DNA of 64,000 nt from an uncultured Bdellovibrionales bacterium (GTDB lineage: Bacteria > Bdellovibrionota > Bdellovibrionia > Bdellovibrionales > UBA1609): positions 68,084-132,083 of the forward strand of contig CALLAU010000003.1 of NCBI GenBank assembly GCA_938002015.1, in the 5' to 3' direction. The notes under the pieces were generated by a model, which was not told the DNA's origin, did no database searches, and was given only the letters and a program-made list of their open reading frames with translations. This document shows positions 17,558 to 27,852 of this stretch, in pieces (the first letter of the stretch is position 1; every line of letters starts with the position of its first letter). Made by a program: the position numbers and the translations under genes.

Positions 17558-18757
17558 TTATATATTTTGCGCTACCTGATATCCTGATTCAAGTGCTCCT
17601 TGAATAGATGGGGATTGCATAAAATCACCCGCAACATAAATACCATTAATAGAAGCTTCAAGTTTTCCAAACACTGCTTTCTTCGGTAGCGCTTTTTGAA
17701 CATGATAGGACTTCATATATTTCCACGAGTCCACTTCCTCTGCTGGAAAAATATTTTTTAAGTCCTCAGTGACAAACCTAGAATCTAGGCGCTGTGAATT
17801 GATAACATTTACTGAAAATAAGTGACTCCCTTTTGGCGCATAACTTGAGTTCACCGCTGTAAGACATGCTACATGGTTTATGTGCTTACTATTACTAGCT
17901 AAATACAGATATTTAGAAGCTAGTTTACTAGAAGTAGTGCTATAATAGTACGTACTTACTGAATGCATTTTATTTGACAACAATGACGGCAGCTCTAAGA
18001 ACTTTGAAGCACTATGAGCACTCACAGCCACTACTATCTTATCAAAACTCTCAACCGCATCTTTCTCAGATATAATACTGTTTCTACCTATTGAAATAAC
18101 TGAATTTGAAAGACTTAACTCATCTTCAGACAAACCTTCAGCCATTTGAAGCGGTATACTTTGCATACCCGCTTCTGGAAGTGACGCTGAAGCTGAGCTA
18201 AATTTATCAAACAAGTATAAAAAGAAATTCTTATCTGTGATTAAGTCTTTCTCTAAAAAAACTCCAGCAAAAAAAGGTTTAAAGAAACTCTCTATATACA
18301 GTTTAGAAAATCCAAAATTATTTAAAAAATCTATCGTAGATTCGCCAGAATCACCATTTAACTTAAAAGATTTACAAAATCTTTTAAGTTTTAAAGTAAG
18401 TAATTTATCCTTAATCGATGCTCTAGAATTTTTGACCGTGGAAAAAAAACTATTCATATCACGAAATGGATCTGATATTTTCTCAAAAGAATTTCCTGAT
18501 TGCAGTAAAGCTCCGGGCTTAAATTTTTTAAATTTTAATTTCTTGTAATCCAGAAAATACTTAGCTCTTTCATAAGATGGTAAAAAAACTTGAAATCCAT
18601 GATCAAATAAATATCCATCAATATGGTCCGTTTTAATTCTTCCACCAGGAGAAGATGTTGATTCAAATATTTTAACTTGATGGCCTTTTCTTTTCAGCTC
18701 GATTCCACAAGCTAAACCTGCTATACCAGCACCAATAATTCCGATTCTTTGCGACAT
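17558..18757 (-). CDS. FAD-dependent amine oxidase/desaturase-family oxidoreductase
   Basis: A 399-residue flavoprotein. The N-terminus has the Rossmann dinucleotide motif GIIGAGIAGLACGIEL, followed by SSPGGRIKTD, the second FAD contact, and FDHGFQVF. The C-terminus GIYVAGDFMQSPSIQGALESG is the usual FAD-closing motif. This pattern fits the protoporphyrinogen oxidase/phytoene desaturase/amine oxidase superfamily; similar genes in plants and bacteria are annotated only as FAD oxidoreductases. No signal peptide. Substrate unknown. It is monocistronic and divergent from the DUF2256 operon. Confidence 0.87.
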   Translation of the reverse strand: MSQRIGIIGAGIAGLACGIELKRKGHQVKIFESTSSPGGRIKTDHIDGYLFDHGFQVFLPSYERAKYFLDYKKLKFKKFKPGALLQSGNSFEKISDPFRDMNSFFSTVKNSRASIKDKLLTLKLKRFCKSFKLNGDSGESTIDFLNNFGFSKLYIESFFKPFFAGVFLEKDLITDKNFFLYLFDKFSSASASLPEAGMQSIPLQMAEGLSEDELSLSNSVISIGRNSIISEKDAVESFDKIVVAVSAHSASKFLELPSLLSNKMHSVSTYYYSTTSSKLASKYLYLASNSKHINHVACLTAVNSSYAPKGSHLFSVNVINSQRLDSRFVTEDLKNIFPAEEVDSWKYMKSYHVQKALPKKAVFGKLEASINGIYVAGDFMQSPSIQGALESGYQVAQNI

Positions 18758-18919
18758 ATATTAAGGTTACATGATCTTCATTTGAATTGAAATACTATTT
18801 AAAGAAATCTTATTGATAATCCATATCAAACCATAAGTAAATTAAGCACTTTACCGTGTTCTTAACTTGATTTAAGTCTTAAGGGGTCCGTATTTTTCAA
18901 TCAATAATGAGGCCTAACA

Positions 18920-19282
18920 ATGACCACCAAAATTTCAAAGGTTTGTAAATACTGTGGACGTCTTTTTTCTTGGAGAAAAAAATGGGAACTAAACTGGGAA
19001 TCCGTACAGTTTTGCAGTTCAAAGTGTCGAAACTCCAGTACAAATGAGATTGAAGCTTTAAAAGTTAAAATCCTAGATCTATTGAAAACGAGAGGTCGAT
19101 CAAAAAGCATTTGTCCTAGCGAAATTCTAGATGATGAGCTAAAATCTGTAAAAAGCGAAATGGAGAAGGTTCGCTGCGCAGCAAGACTTTTAGCATATGA
19201 AAATCTTATTAATATCACACAAAAAGGCAAAGCTCTTGAACCAAGTTCAATTAAAGGCCCTATTAGGCTAAAACTAAAGTAA
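18920..19282 (+). CDS. DUF2256-DUF3253 fusion protein
   Basis: A 120-residue cytoplasmic protein with two small domains. Residues ~8-36 are a DUF2256 zinc ribbon: [15 protein letters not shown] and then FCSSKC. Residues ~45-120 match DUF3253, a winged-helix-like domain: [42 protein letters not shown] and GPIRLKL. This fusion is common in proteobacteria; function is not established, although zinc ribbon plus winged helix suggests nucleic acid binding. Good Shine-Dalgarno (GAGG). First gene of a probable four-gene operon. Confidence 0.88.
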   Translation: MTTKISKVCKYCGRLFSWRKKWELNWESVQFCSSKCRNSSTNEIEALKVKILDLLKTRGRSKSICPSEILDDELKSVKSEMEKVRCAARLLAYENLINITQKGKALEPSSIKGPIRLKLK

Positions 19283-19314
19283 TACTTTAAAGCTATTAGC
19301 CTCAAAGGAGATTC

Positions 19315-20343
19315 GTGAATTTTAAAAATTTAAAACTATTTCCTATAGCCTTCCTACTTTGCTCTTGTGGCTCTCCAGACTTAGATAACATCAAAAAGTC
19401 TAAGAATTTTGACGGTGAAATTTTTTATTTAGAAGGCTATAAAAAAGAGAAAAAAGGGTTCCTCAAAGTTCTTAAGTGGAGATTAAATAACCAAGAAAGA
19501 GCTAAATGGCCAATCAAGGTCAAAAACAAAAGCTTTCCCTTACCCCAAGAGAAAAATGCCATAGGCGAACTCTCTATAACTTTTATTAACCATGCAACAT
19601 GCTTGATTCAAATCGATGGGAAAAATATTATCACTGACCCTATTTGGTCTAAAAGAGCATCACCGGTATCATGGGCTGGACCAAAAAGAGTACGTAAACC
19701 TGGTGTTCCATTTCAGAATTTACCTAAAATTGATGTTATTTTAATTAGTCATAATCATTACGATCATATGGACTTAGATACGATTAATAAAATTATTAAT
19801 CGAGATAATGCAAAAGTCATATTTGGACTTGGCAGTTCTTATTATTTAAATGAAAAATCAGCTAAAAATTCTATTGAACTAGACTGGAATCAATCAAAAA
19901 ACATAGATGGTTTAGAATATTATTTTCTCCCTTCAAGACATTGGTCAAAAAGAACATTTAATGATACTAATAAAAGTCTATGGGGCGCTTTCGTAATAAA
20001 AGGAGTAAGCAAAAAAGTTTATTTTGCTGGAGACACCGGCTATTCCAATCATTTCAAAAAAGCCTCTAAACAATTTAATGACTTCGATCTCGCTCTTATT
20101 CCTATTGGTGCTTTTGAACCAAGGTGGCTTATGAAGTCAAGCCACTTGAATCCAGCTGATGCAATGCAAGCTCACTTTGACCTTAGATCAAAACTTTCAG
20201 TCGGCATTCATCATAGAACTTTTCAACTCACTGATGAAGCAATTAATGAACCCAATCTACAGTTACAAGAACTTATAAAAAAGAAAAAGCCCACCTCTCC
20301 TTTTATCACTTTAGCAGAGGGTGAGACCAGAGTAATTCATTAA
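19315..20343 (+). CDS. Metallo-beta-lactamase-fold lipoprotein, NAPE-PLD/UlaG-like
   Basis: A 342-residue MBL-fold hydrolase. The N-terminus ends in LLCSCGS, a lipobox, so it is probably a lipoprotein. Metal ligands: HNHYDH (HxHxDH) in the SHNHYDHMD motif, FLPSRHWS, AGDTGYS and the final IGIHH-like GIHHRTF. The segment ITDPIWSKRASPVSWAGPKRVRKPG is characteristic of NAPE-PLD-like phosphodiesterases, so a phospholipid substrate is possible. Start is GTG with a strong AAAGGAG upstream. It lies 32 bp after the DUF2256/DUF3253 gene. Confidence 0.88.
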   Translation: MNFKNLKLFPIAFLLCSCGSPDLDNIKKSKNFDGEIFYLEGYKKEKKGFLKVLKWRLNNQERAKWPIKVKNKSFPLPQEKNAIGELSITFINHATCLIQIDGKNIITDPIWSKRASPVSWAGPKRVRKPGVPFQNLPKIDVILISHNHYDHMDLDTINKIINRDNAKVIFGLGSSYYLNEKSAKNSIELDWNQSKNIDGLEYYFLPSRHWSKRTFNDTNKSLWGAFVIKGVSKKVYFAGDTGYSNHFKKASKQFNDFDLALIPIGAFEPRWLMKSSHLNPADAMQAHFDLRSKLSVGIHHRTFQLTDEAINEPNLQLQELIKKKKPTSPFITLAEGETRVIH

Positions 20344-20382
20344 TTCAGTTGATATATATTTATATTTAGTTAGAATTTTAGT

Positions 20383-20778
20383 ATGGTCACTTCATTATTT
20401 GCAGCTTTATTAGCGCTCATTTATTTTAAAATTTCTTTTGATACTATTAAAGCACGATCTAAAAACAAGGTCTCCCTTGGAACTGGCCCTGAAGAGCTTA
20501 TCGCTCCATATGTAAGTGCTCACAGCAATTTCTCATCCTACGTACCAATACTTTTAATTTTAACTTATTTTGTTGAAAACTCAGAACTCATACAAGATTT
20601 ATTTATTTACCTTATAGCGTCAGCCTATACTTTAGGTAGAATACTTCACTATAAAGCTATGACTTCAAATCAAATGAATTTTAAATTAAGACGCATTGGA
20701 ATGATGATGACGCTCTTTCCATTAAATATTTTAGCTCTTACAAACATCTTTATTTTTATTAAAGTCAATTTTCTATGA
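20383..20778 (+). CDS. MAPEG-family membrane protein
   Basis: A 131-residue protein with four transmembrane helices, the size and layout of MAPEG (glutathione- and eicosanoid-related membrane proteins), closest to the bacterial YecN type. Typical features are RSKNKVSLGTGPEEL after helix 1, then AHSNFSSYVPILLIL, and LGRILHYKAM before helix 4. Bacterial members are of unknown function. The stop overlaps the next start (ATGA), so the two are coupled. Confidence 0.85.
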   Translation: MVTSLFAALLALIYFKISFDTIKARSKNKVSLGTGPEELIAPYVSAHSNFSSYVPILLILTYFVENSELIQDLFIYLIASAYTLGRILHYKAMTSNQMNFKLRRIGMMMTLFPLNILALTNIFIFIKVNFL

Positions 20779-21077
20779 TCAAGTATTTTATTCTATCACT
20801 TGGAGTTCTGTTCTTAGCTTTAATTGTTTGGGCGCTTTTTCAAAAACCTATATCAGAGAGCAGCACCTTTTTCTTCACTGATCCCTGGGGCATTGTCTCT
20901 TTAGCAGATTTATATTTAGGATTTTTTCTTTTCTCAATTTTTATATTTAAGACTTCAAAAAATTACCTCTCTTTTATAGCCTGGACTCTGCCTCTCTTTT
21001 TTCTTGGAAATGTCGTATCTGCTTTTTATCTTTTCTTTTATTTCCTAGATAAAAAACAAGAGTCCTTAAATCTATAA
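20775..21077 (+). CDS. Small three-helix membrane protein, DUF1475-like
   Basis: A 100-residue protein with three hydrophobic helices. The motif DPWGIVSLADLYLGFFLFS followed by a later FFLGNVVSAFYLF resembles the DUF1475 pattern (PW...LaDlYlGF...LGN...Y). Start overlaps the MAPEG stop. The last gene of the plus-strand operon, 7 bp from the convergent hydrolase gene. Family call is by motif memory and moderately sure; function unknown. Confidence 0.7.
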   Translation: MIKYFILSLGVLFLALIVWALFQKPISESSTFFFTDPWGIVSLADLYLGFFLFSIFIFKTSKNYLSFIAWTLPLFFLGNVVSAFYLFFYFLDKKQESLNL

Positions 21078-21084
21078 ATTATAT

Positions 21085-22209
21085 TTAAAGTACAGTTTTT
21101 AATTTTATAATTTCTTTAAATATATCTTTTGAAATTGAATCTGCTGCATTAAAACCTGAAAACCCGATAAATTCATGCCGATTTGCTAATACAATGATTT
21201 TAAGATTTAACTCCGGATATATACTCATTACAGAAACATAACCCCACTCATGCCCGTTATGATAAATCCTTTGCATCCCCTCGACCTCATCAATCATCAG
21301 TCCAAATCCATAGTATTGATCTTCAAAATCTGCTTGAACAATGTCTTTTGTCATTTTCTCGATATACGTTTCTTGCTCTGAATACATTTCTGTACTTAAA
21401 AAATCTAACCAAAGAGAAAGATCCCCTACTGTTGAGTAAAGACTTGCAGCTCCCCTCAAGGCAGTTGCATCATCACAACACCTTTTCCTAAGTCTTCTAT
21501 CTTCGTTAAAAAAATAACCATCAGACATATTATCAATAACTTTAAATCTATGATATTCATCAGTGCTATAAAGTTTGTGCTTGAAAAAAAAATTCGCTTT
21601 TAAATAGTTTTCAAAAAAACTTTTACTCGCTTTTTGTACAACCGCAGCTAAGAGTAAGTAACCAAAGTTTGAATAATAAAACTTCTCCCCTGGCTCAAAG
21701 ACAAGAATTTTATCACTCATTAAAGAGCGAGAAACTATGTCACTTAAGCTGTTAAAGTCCGATCTATTTAAAAATGCTGTTTCTTTAAAATCCCTAATAA
21801 GTCCTGAAGTATGATTTAAAAGATGCTTCACCTTTATCTTATCCCAGTCTTCTTGAACAATCTCTGACCGCTTTGGGAGTTTAACATATTCACTTACTGG
21901 ATCTTCAATTGAAAGCTTTCCCTCTTTTTCAAGTTTAAGAATTGCTGCAGCTGTAAAAGTTTTTGAAATTGAGGCCACCATAAAGCGCGAATCCATATTG
22001 TTAGGAGTCTGTGACTCAACCCTTGCGAGACCAACACTTTTTGAATAAACAGTTTCTCCATTTTCAACAACTAAAACATTTCCATGAAAGCTATGCTTGC
22101 GCTCATATTTTTTAACCAAATCATCAACTACTTCAGTTAAAACTTGTGCATATGAAAAGCTTGATACACCAGCAAATACAAAAACTAGTACAGACCTTAA
22201 AAAGATCAC
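21085..22209 (-). CDS. Secreted serine hydrolase, beta-lactamase/class C-like fold
   Basis: About 374 residues, exported. Active-site motifs of the class C beta-lactamase/DD-peptidase/esterase fold are present: SISK (SxxK) in FMVASISKTFTA, YSN (YxN) in FYYSNFGYLLLA, and HNG in IYHNGHEWG in place of KTG. The GTG at 22209 follows GGGGGTAAGAG and starts the signal peptide (FSYAQ) directly; the longer form from 22251 adds 14 residues and has no good ribosome-binding site. Such proteins are usually esterases or D-amino acid peptidases rather than antibiotic resistance enzymes. Monocistronic. Confidence 0.9.
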   Translation of the reverse strand: MIFLRSVLVFVFAGVSSFSYAQVLTEVVDDLVKKYERKHSFHGNVLVVENGETVYSKSVGLARVESQTPNNMDSRFMVASISKTFTAAAILKLEKEGKLSIEDPVSEYVKLPKRSEIVQEDWDKIKVKHLLNHTSGLIRDFKETAFLNRSDFNSLSDIVSRSLMSDKILVFEPGEKFYYSNFGYLLLAAVVQKASKSFFENYLKANFFFKHKLYSTDEYHRFKVIDNMSDGYFFNEDRRLRKRCCDDATALRGAASLYSTVGDLSLWLDFLSTEMYSEQETYIEKMTKDIVQADFEDQYYGFGLMIDEVEGMQRIYHNGHEWGYVSVMSIYPELNLKIIVLANRHEFIGFSGFNAADSISKDIFKEIIKLKTVL

Positions 22210-22410
22210 CCTCTTACCCCCTGTTTTTATTCCCCAGCTTTTGTCTATCACATTTTTTTCAAATGAGCTTAAAAATCTTTCGATATGTGAAATTAGTATC
22301 GCCTATAACGCCTATTATTACTGCTTTTCAAGCAATTGTGTTTAAAATATAGGCTTATTTTTTGATTTAGTTCTTGGCTAATTTTATATACAAAATATAG
22401 ACTGCAGCTG

Positions 22411-23217
22411 ATGGAATTTTTTAAGCAAGAAAATCACAGAAATCTCCGCTATATGAATTGGCTTAAAAAACAAAAATGCGTTGTTTCAAGAAAAAAAGCA
22501 CAAGTTGCTCACCACATAAGACTTGGAACAAATGGCGGACAAGGGCTCAAACCCTCTGATTATTTCTGCATCCCACTTTTAAATATATATCATACAGGTG
22601 GCAAACTAGCAGTTCATAATATTGGTGAAGAAACTTTTTTAAAACGTTTTAATCTTTCAAAAGAAAAAATTTTTATACATTATTTAAGCCTTTATCTAAA
22701 ATCTGAATACAAACTCAGCCTTAAACCTGAGCAAGAAGATAACCAAACTATTTTTATCAATAAACTCATCAAACTTATTGAAAAGAACAGAACTGATGAA
22801 GACAGGGAAGAGTCTAAGCTAGAGAAAATCAAGCTCCCTTCGGTAACAGAAAATGAGTATTACCAAAAAGCTAAAGAAGCAAAAAAAATAAAAGATAAAG
22901 AACTAAGAAAACAACTTAAAGAGAAACAACAAGATGATGAGAGGTTAAAAACCCCTAAAGCTTCTGAAACTGAGTATTATCAAAAAGCTAAAGAGGCTAA
23001 AAAAGTAAAAGATAAAGAACTAAGGCAGCAGCTTAAAGAGCAACAAAAACTTAAAGCTCAAAGTCTAAATACTAAGCCGACATACCAAAAAGAACTTTAT
23101 GAGAAAGCCAAAGAAGCTCAAAAAGACTTCGATCGCCAGAGAAAAGAGCAGTTAAAAGCTAAACAGTCTGAATACCGTAAAGCTCAGTATAGAAAGCTAA
23201 AAGAGCTTAAAAAATAA
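22411..23217 (+). CDS. DUF968/Ref-like nuclease domain with charged coiled-coil repeats
   Basis: A 268-residue protein. Residues ~10-90 resemble the DUF968/Ref-type HNH fold: CVVSRKKAQVAHHIR, GGQGLKPSDYFCIPLL, and YHTG...AVHNIGEETFLKRF, giving possible metal and catalytic histidines at HH and YH. Residues 145-268 are highly charged and consist of three copies of a 39-40-residue repeat beginning E(Y/L)Y(Q/E)KAKEA. The nuclease part suggests DNA recombination or repair; the repeats look like a long helix or coiled coil for binding. No signal peptide. Start ATG is at 22411. Lies alone 100 bp before the isocitrate dehydrogenase gene. Confidence 0.65.
   Translation: MEFFKQENHRNLRYMNWLKKQKCVVSRKKAQVAHHIRLGTNGGQGLKPSDYFCIPLLNIYHTGGKLAVHNIGEETFLKRFNLSKEKIFIHYLSLYLKSEYKLSLKPEQEDNQTIFINKLIKLIEKNRTDEDREESKLEKIKLPSVTENEYYQKAKEAKKIKDKELRKQLKEKQQDDERLKTPKASETEYYQKAKEAKKVKDKELRQQLKEQQKLKAQSLNTKPTYQKELYEKAKEAQKDFDRQRKEQLKAKQSEYRKAQYRKLKELKK
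22855..23200 (+). repeat. Three degenerate in-gene repeats of 117-120 bp
   Basis: Repeat units begin at 22855, 22972 and 23092 and encode EYYQKAKEAKKIKDKELRKQ, EYYQKAKEAKKVKDKELRQQ and ELYEKAKEAQKDFDRQRKEQ. The first two are nearly identical in protein and close in DNA; the third has diverged. It indicates duplication within the gene. Confidence 0.85.
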
Positions 23218-23308
23218 GACATTACCTTTGAATAAAAACTAACTTCGTGTAATCTTTGAACGAATTTTTAAAAATCAAATTAGTAAAGTTAAACACCTCT
23301 ATTTATAA

Positions 23309-25540
<2,232 letters not shown>

Positions 25541-25570
25541 TATTAGAAAATACGAAACAATATAAACCTT

Positions 25571-25599
25571 AAAAACCCTTTTAGATTAAAAGGGTTTTT
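25571..25599 (+). terminator. Rho-independent terminator after icd
   Basis: AAAAACCCTTTT (25571-25582) pairs with AAAAGGGTTTTT (25588-25599) around a 5-nt loop and ends in a run of six T. It is 30 bp past the icd stop. Its right arm reaches the stop codon of the convergent gene, so it may act on both strands. Confidence 0.88.
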
Positions 25600-26678
25600 T
25601 AAATACCTCTTAAACTCCAAAGCTCTTTCATCTTATCAAGTTGTTCTTTTGAAGTGAAAAGCCTGTCTTCATGCGCTTGAAGACAGGCTTGAGTAATAGA
25701 TAGCAGACCCAAGGCTTTTCCATAATTGTCAGCACATTGGTAGGCAACGTCTTCTACAAGAGGGCCTCCACTTTTTGCTAACATAATTCCCCCTAAACCT
25801 TGGATCCAGCTATCTCTTTGAATTTTTCTATAAGCAGTATGTGCTTTAAAAACAGTTGAAGACCGACCATTTTCAAGCCAGTCTCTAGAGGCCTCAATGG
25901 CCTTATCAATTTTTTGAACATAGGATGATTTTATTAAAATCTCTTTTACTTGAACAGCAGTTAAGCTTTGATGCTTCTGTCTTATTCTTGCCGCTATCTT
26001 TGCTGCTACTGGAGCAGAAAAAGATGTCCCTACAAGAAGCTTACCGTCTCTACCTTTTTCAACATTTGTTACTATATCAACTTCAAAAAGACTAAAATTA
26101 GAGTAAGGAGCGTATTTATAATCATCAAGCTTAGTAACTTCAATTTTATCAGTAGCAATCGCCCCTACACTTAAAATATTCTCAGAATCATAAACTGCTG
26201 GAAACATCATATTTTGATAACCCAGAGGAAGCCCTGGAAGCCCCGGATCTTCACTTGACCCGTTACCAGCAGCAGCACTGAATAAAACATTTGGATACGC
26301 GTTGATTATACCATGAAGTTCATCTTTTAATTTAATGTAATCAGCTCTTTGCTTATCAAAATCAAAATCTTCATCAGGCCTAGGAGCACCCTTTATTTTT
26401 GGTTCTTCAAAACCAAAACTCATATTAACAACTCTTGCATCTTGAATACTTCGTCTAAGTTGCTGCAGACTCTCTGCTTCATAAGATTCAAGATAAGCAA
26501 AATCACATTCAAGATTTGGATCAGAGCAAGCCACACTAGCTACTAAGTCTATATGAGGAACTTTCTCTCCAGGAACTTCAAATTCAAAAACAAGGATAGG
26601 CTCTGCAAAAGCAAAAAATGAGATGGAAAAAAAACTTATAGTTATGAATAAAAACTTAGATGATACTTGTTTTTTCAA
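25599..26678 (-). CDS. Secreted subtilase-like (S8-fold) protein with atypical Asp site
   Basis: About 359 residues. KKQVSSKFLF... to FFAFAEP is a signal peptide. Subtilisin-fold motifs: VVNMSFG, SAAAGNGS with the oxyanion Asn, and GTSFSAPVAA with the nucleophile Ser. The His is placed in KVPHIDLVAS by spacing to the HxxxVA pattern; the usual catalytic Asp (as in VAVIDTG) is not evident, that strand reading ILVFEFEVP. I prefer the TTG at 26678, which has a perfect AAGGAGG 9 nt upstream and puts the signal peptide first, over an ATG at 26705 without a ribosome-binding site. Could be a protease with altered triad or an inactive relative. Confidence 0.75.
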   Translation of the reverse strand: MKKQVSSKFLFITISFFSISFFAFAEPILVFEFEVPGEKVPHIDLVASVACSDPNLECDFAYLESYEAESLQQLRRSIQDARVVNMSFGFEEPKIKGAPRPDEDFDFDKQRADYIKLKDELHGIINAYPNVLFSAAAGNGSSEDPGLPGLPLGYQNMMFPAVYDSENILSVGAIATDKIEVTKLDDYKYAPYSNFSLFEVDIVTNVEKGRDGKLLVGTSFSAPVAAKIAARIRQKHQSLTAVQVKEILIKSSYVQKIDKAIEASRDWLENGRSSTVFKAHTAYRKIQRDSWIQGLGGIMLAKSGGPLVEDVAYQCADNYGKALGLLSITQACLQAHEDRLFTSKEQLDKMKELWSLRGI

Positions 26679-26816
26679 AAGCCCCCGCCTCCTTAATACC
26701 GACATAAATACCAAGGTGAGTGAGAAAAAACACAGCTTTTTTAAAAGCTTGAAAAACTTCTAGCTATTTACATGTTTTAAGGTTTTTGAGTTATTTAAGC
26801 TAAAAAAACTGCTTAT

Positions 26817-26837
26817 AAAGCCTAATTTAAAGGCTTT
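26817..26837 (-). terminator. Weak hairpin terminator after the Yej operon
   Basis: AAAGCCT (26817-26823) and AGGCTTT (26831-26837) pair around a 7-nt loop, 8 bp past the stop of the last permease gene on the minus strand. The following T run is short, so efficiency is doubtful. Confidence 0.4.
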
Positions 26838-26844
26838 TAAGAGG

Positions 26845-27852
26845 CTATTTCCTAGGGTCAAAGGCATCTCTTACACCTTCTCCAATAAAATTAAGAACGA
26901 TAAGAGAGAAGAAAAGAGCAATAGAAGTAAATAACCCAAGCCACCAAGCGGTCATAAAGTGCTGTTTAGATTGCTGTAAAAGCTCCCCCCAGCTCGGTGT
27001 TGGAGGCCTTAAACCAAATCCAAGGTAGTCAATATTAGCTAAAAATGAGATCTGTACAGCTATTGTAAAAGGAGAGAAGGTCACAACTGGGGCCAAGGCG
27101 TTAGGAAGCACATGCTTAAAAACAATAGAAAGCCTTGAAGCACCCATAGCCCTTGCAGCCTCAACAAAGTCTCTTTGTCTTAATTTTAAAAACTCAGCTC
27201 TTATGTATACTGAGATATGCATCCAATAAAAAACTGTTGCAATACCCACTAATAAGAACAGACTTGGTGTAAAAATCGATGAAATAAATAAGAGCATGTA
27301 AAAAATTGGCATAGACTCAAAAACTTCAACTAGCCTTTGACCAAAAAGATCAAATTTACCACCAATAAAACCCATTAAAGCGCCAATAAAAATACCTAAG
27401 ACATAAGAGAAAAGCCAAACAAGTAAGGCATAGCCAAAAGAGTATCTAAAACCATAAAGAAGCCTTGCAAAAACATCTCTTCCTCTATCATCAGTCCCTA
27501 AAATATTTATACTTGAAGGGGGAGACGGGTAATCATCTACTTCTTTATTTGATTCATAGGGATCCCACTCCACAAGAGGCCAAATATCCCATGAAGGCTC
27601 AATAGACCTATAGTCCATAATATAAAGATCATCTCTACCAAATTCAGTGGGGTGATAAGTTTTAAATACAGGAAAATAAATTTTTCCCTCATAACCCATC
27701 ATAAGAGGCTTGTTGTTAGCCCACATTTCAGCTGTAAGACTTACAAATAAAATAACGAGTATAGCGTAAAGTGCAAACACAGCTCTTTTTTGAGCCTTAA
27801 ATCTCTTAATTCTTTTTAATGTCTGCTCGGTTTTAACAAATCTCTCAATCAT
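26845..27852 (-). CDS. yejE: Oligopeptide ABC transporter permease, YejE-like
   Basis: Inner-membrane permease of a peptide uptake ABC transporter, 335 residues. After a first transmembrane helix (residues ~24-45), a periplasmic part contains GKIYFPVFKTYHPTEFG, a YejE-type feature, then LGTDDRGRDVFARLLYGFR, the conserved DppC/OppC/YejE block, and the EAA loop EAARAMGASRLSIVFKHVLPNALAP. C-terminus LNFIGEGVRDAFDPR is typical of the family. The start overlaps the upstream YejB stop (ATGA). No ATPase gene follows, unlike in E. coli yejABEF. Confidence 0.92.
   Translation of the reverse strand: MIERFVKTEQTLKRIKRFKAQKRAVFALYAILVILFVSLTAEMWANNKPLMMGYEGKIYFPVFKTYHPTEFGRDDLYIMDYRSIEPSWDIWPLVEWDPYESNKEVDDYPSPPSSINILGTDDRGRDVFARLLYGFRYSFGYALLVWLFSYVLGIFIGALMGFIGGKFDLFGQRLVEVFESMPIFYMLLFISSIFTPSLFLLVGIATVFYWMHISVYIRAEFLKLRQRDFVEAARAMGASRLSIVFKHVLPNALAPVVTFSPFTIAVQISFLANIDYLGFGLRPPTPSWGELLQQSKQHFMTAWWLGLFTSIALFFSLIVLNFIGEGVRDAFDPRK

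Noticed and set aside
21085..22209. Antibiotic-resistance beta-lactamase
   Set aside because: The SxxK, YxN and HNG pattern is shared by esterases and DD-peptidases of the same fold; no close match to AmpC features could be seen.
22855..23200. Charged repeats as a mobile or satellite element
   Set aside because: They are in-frame protein repeats without terminal inverted repeats or target duplications.
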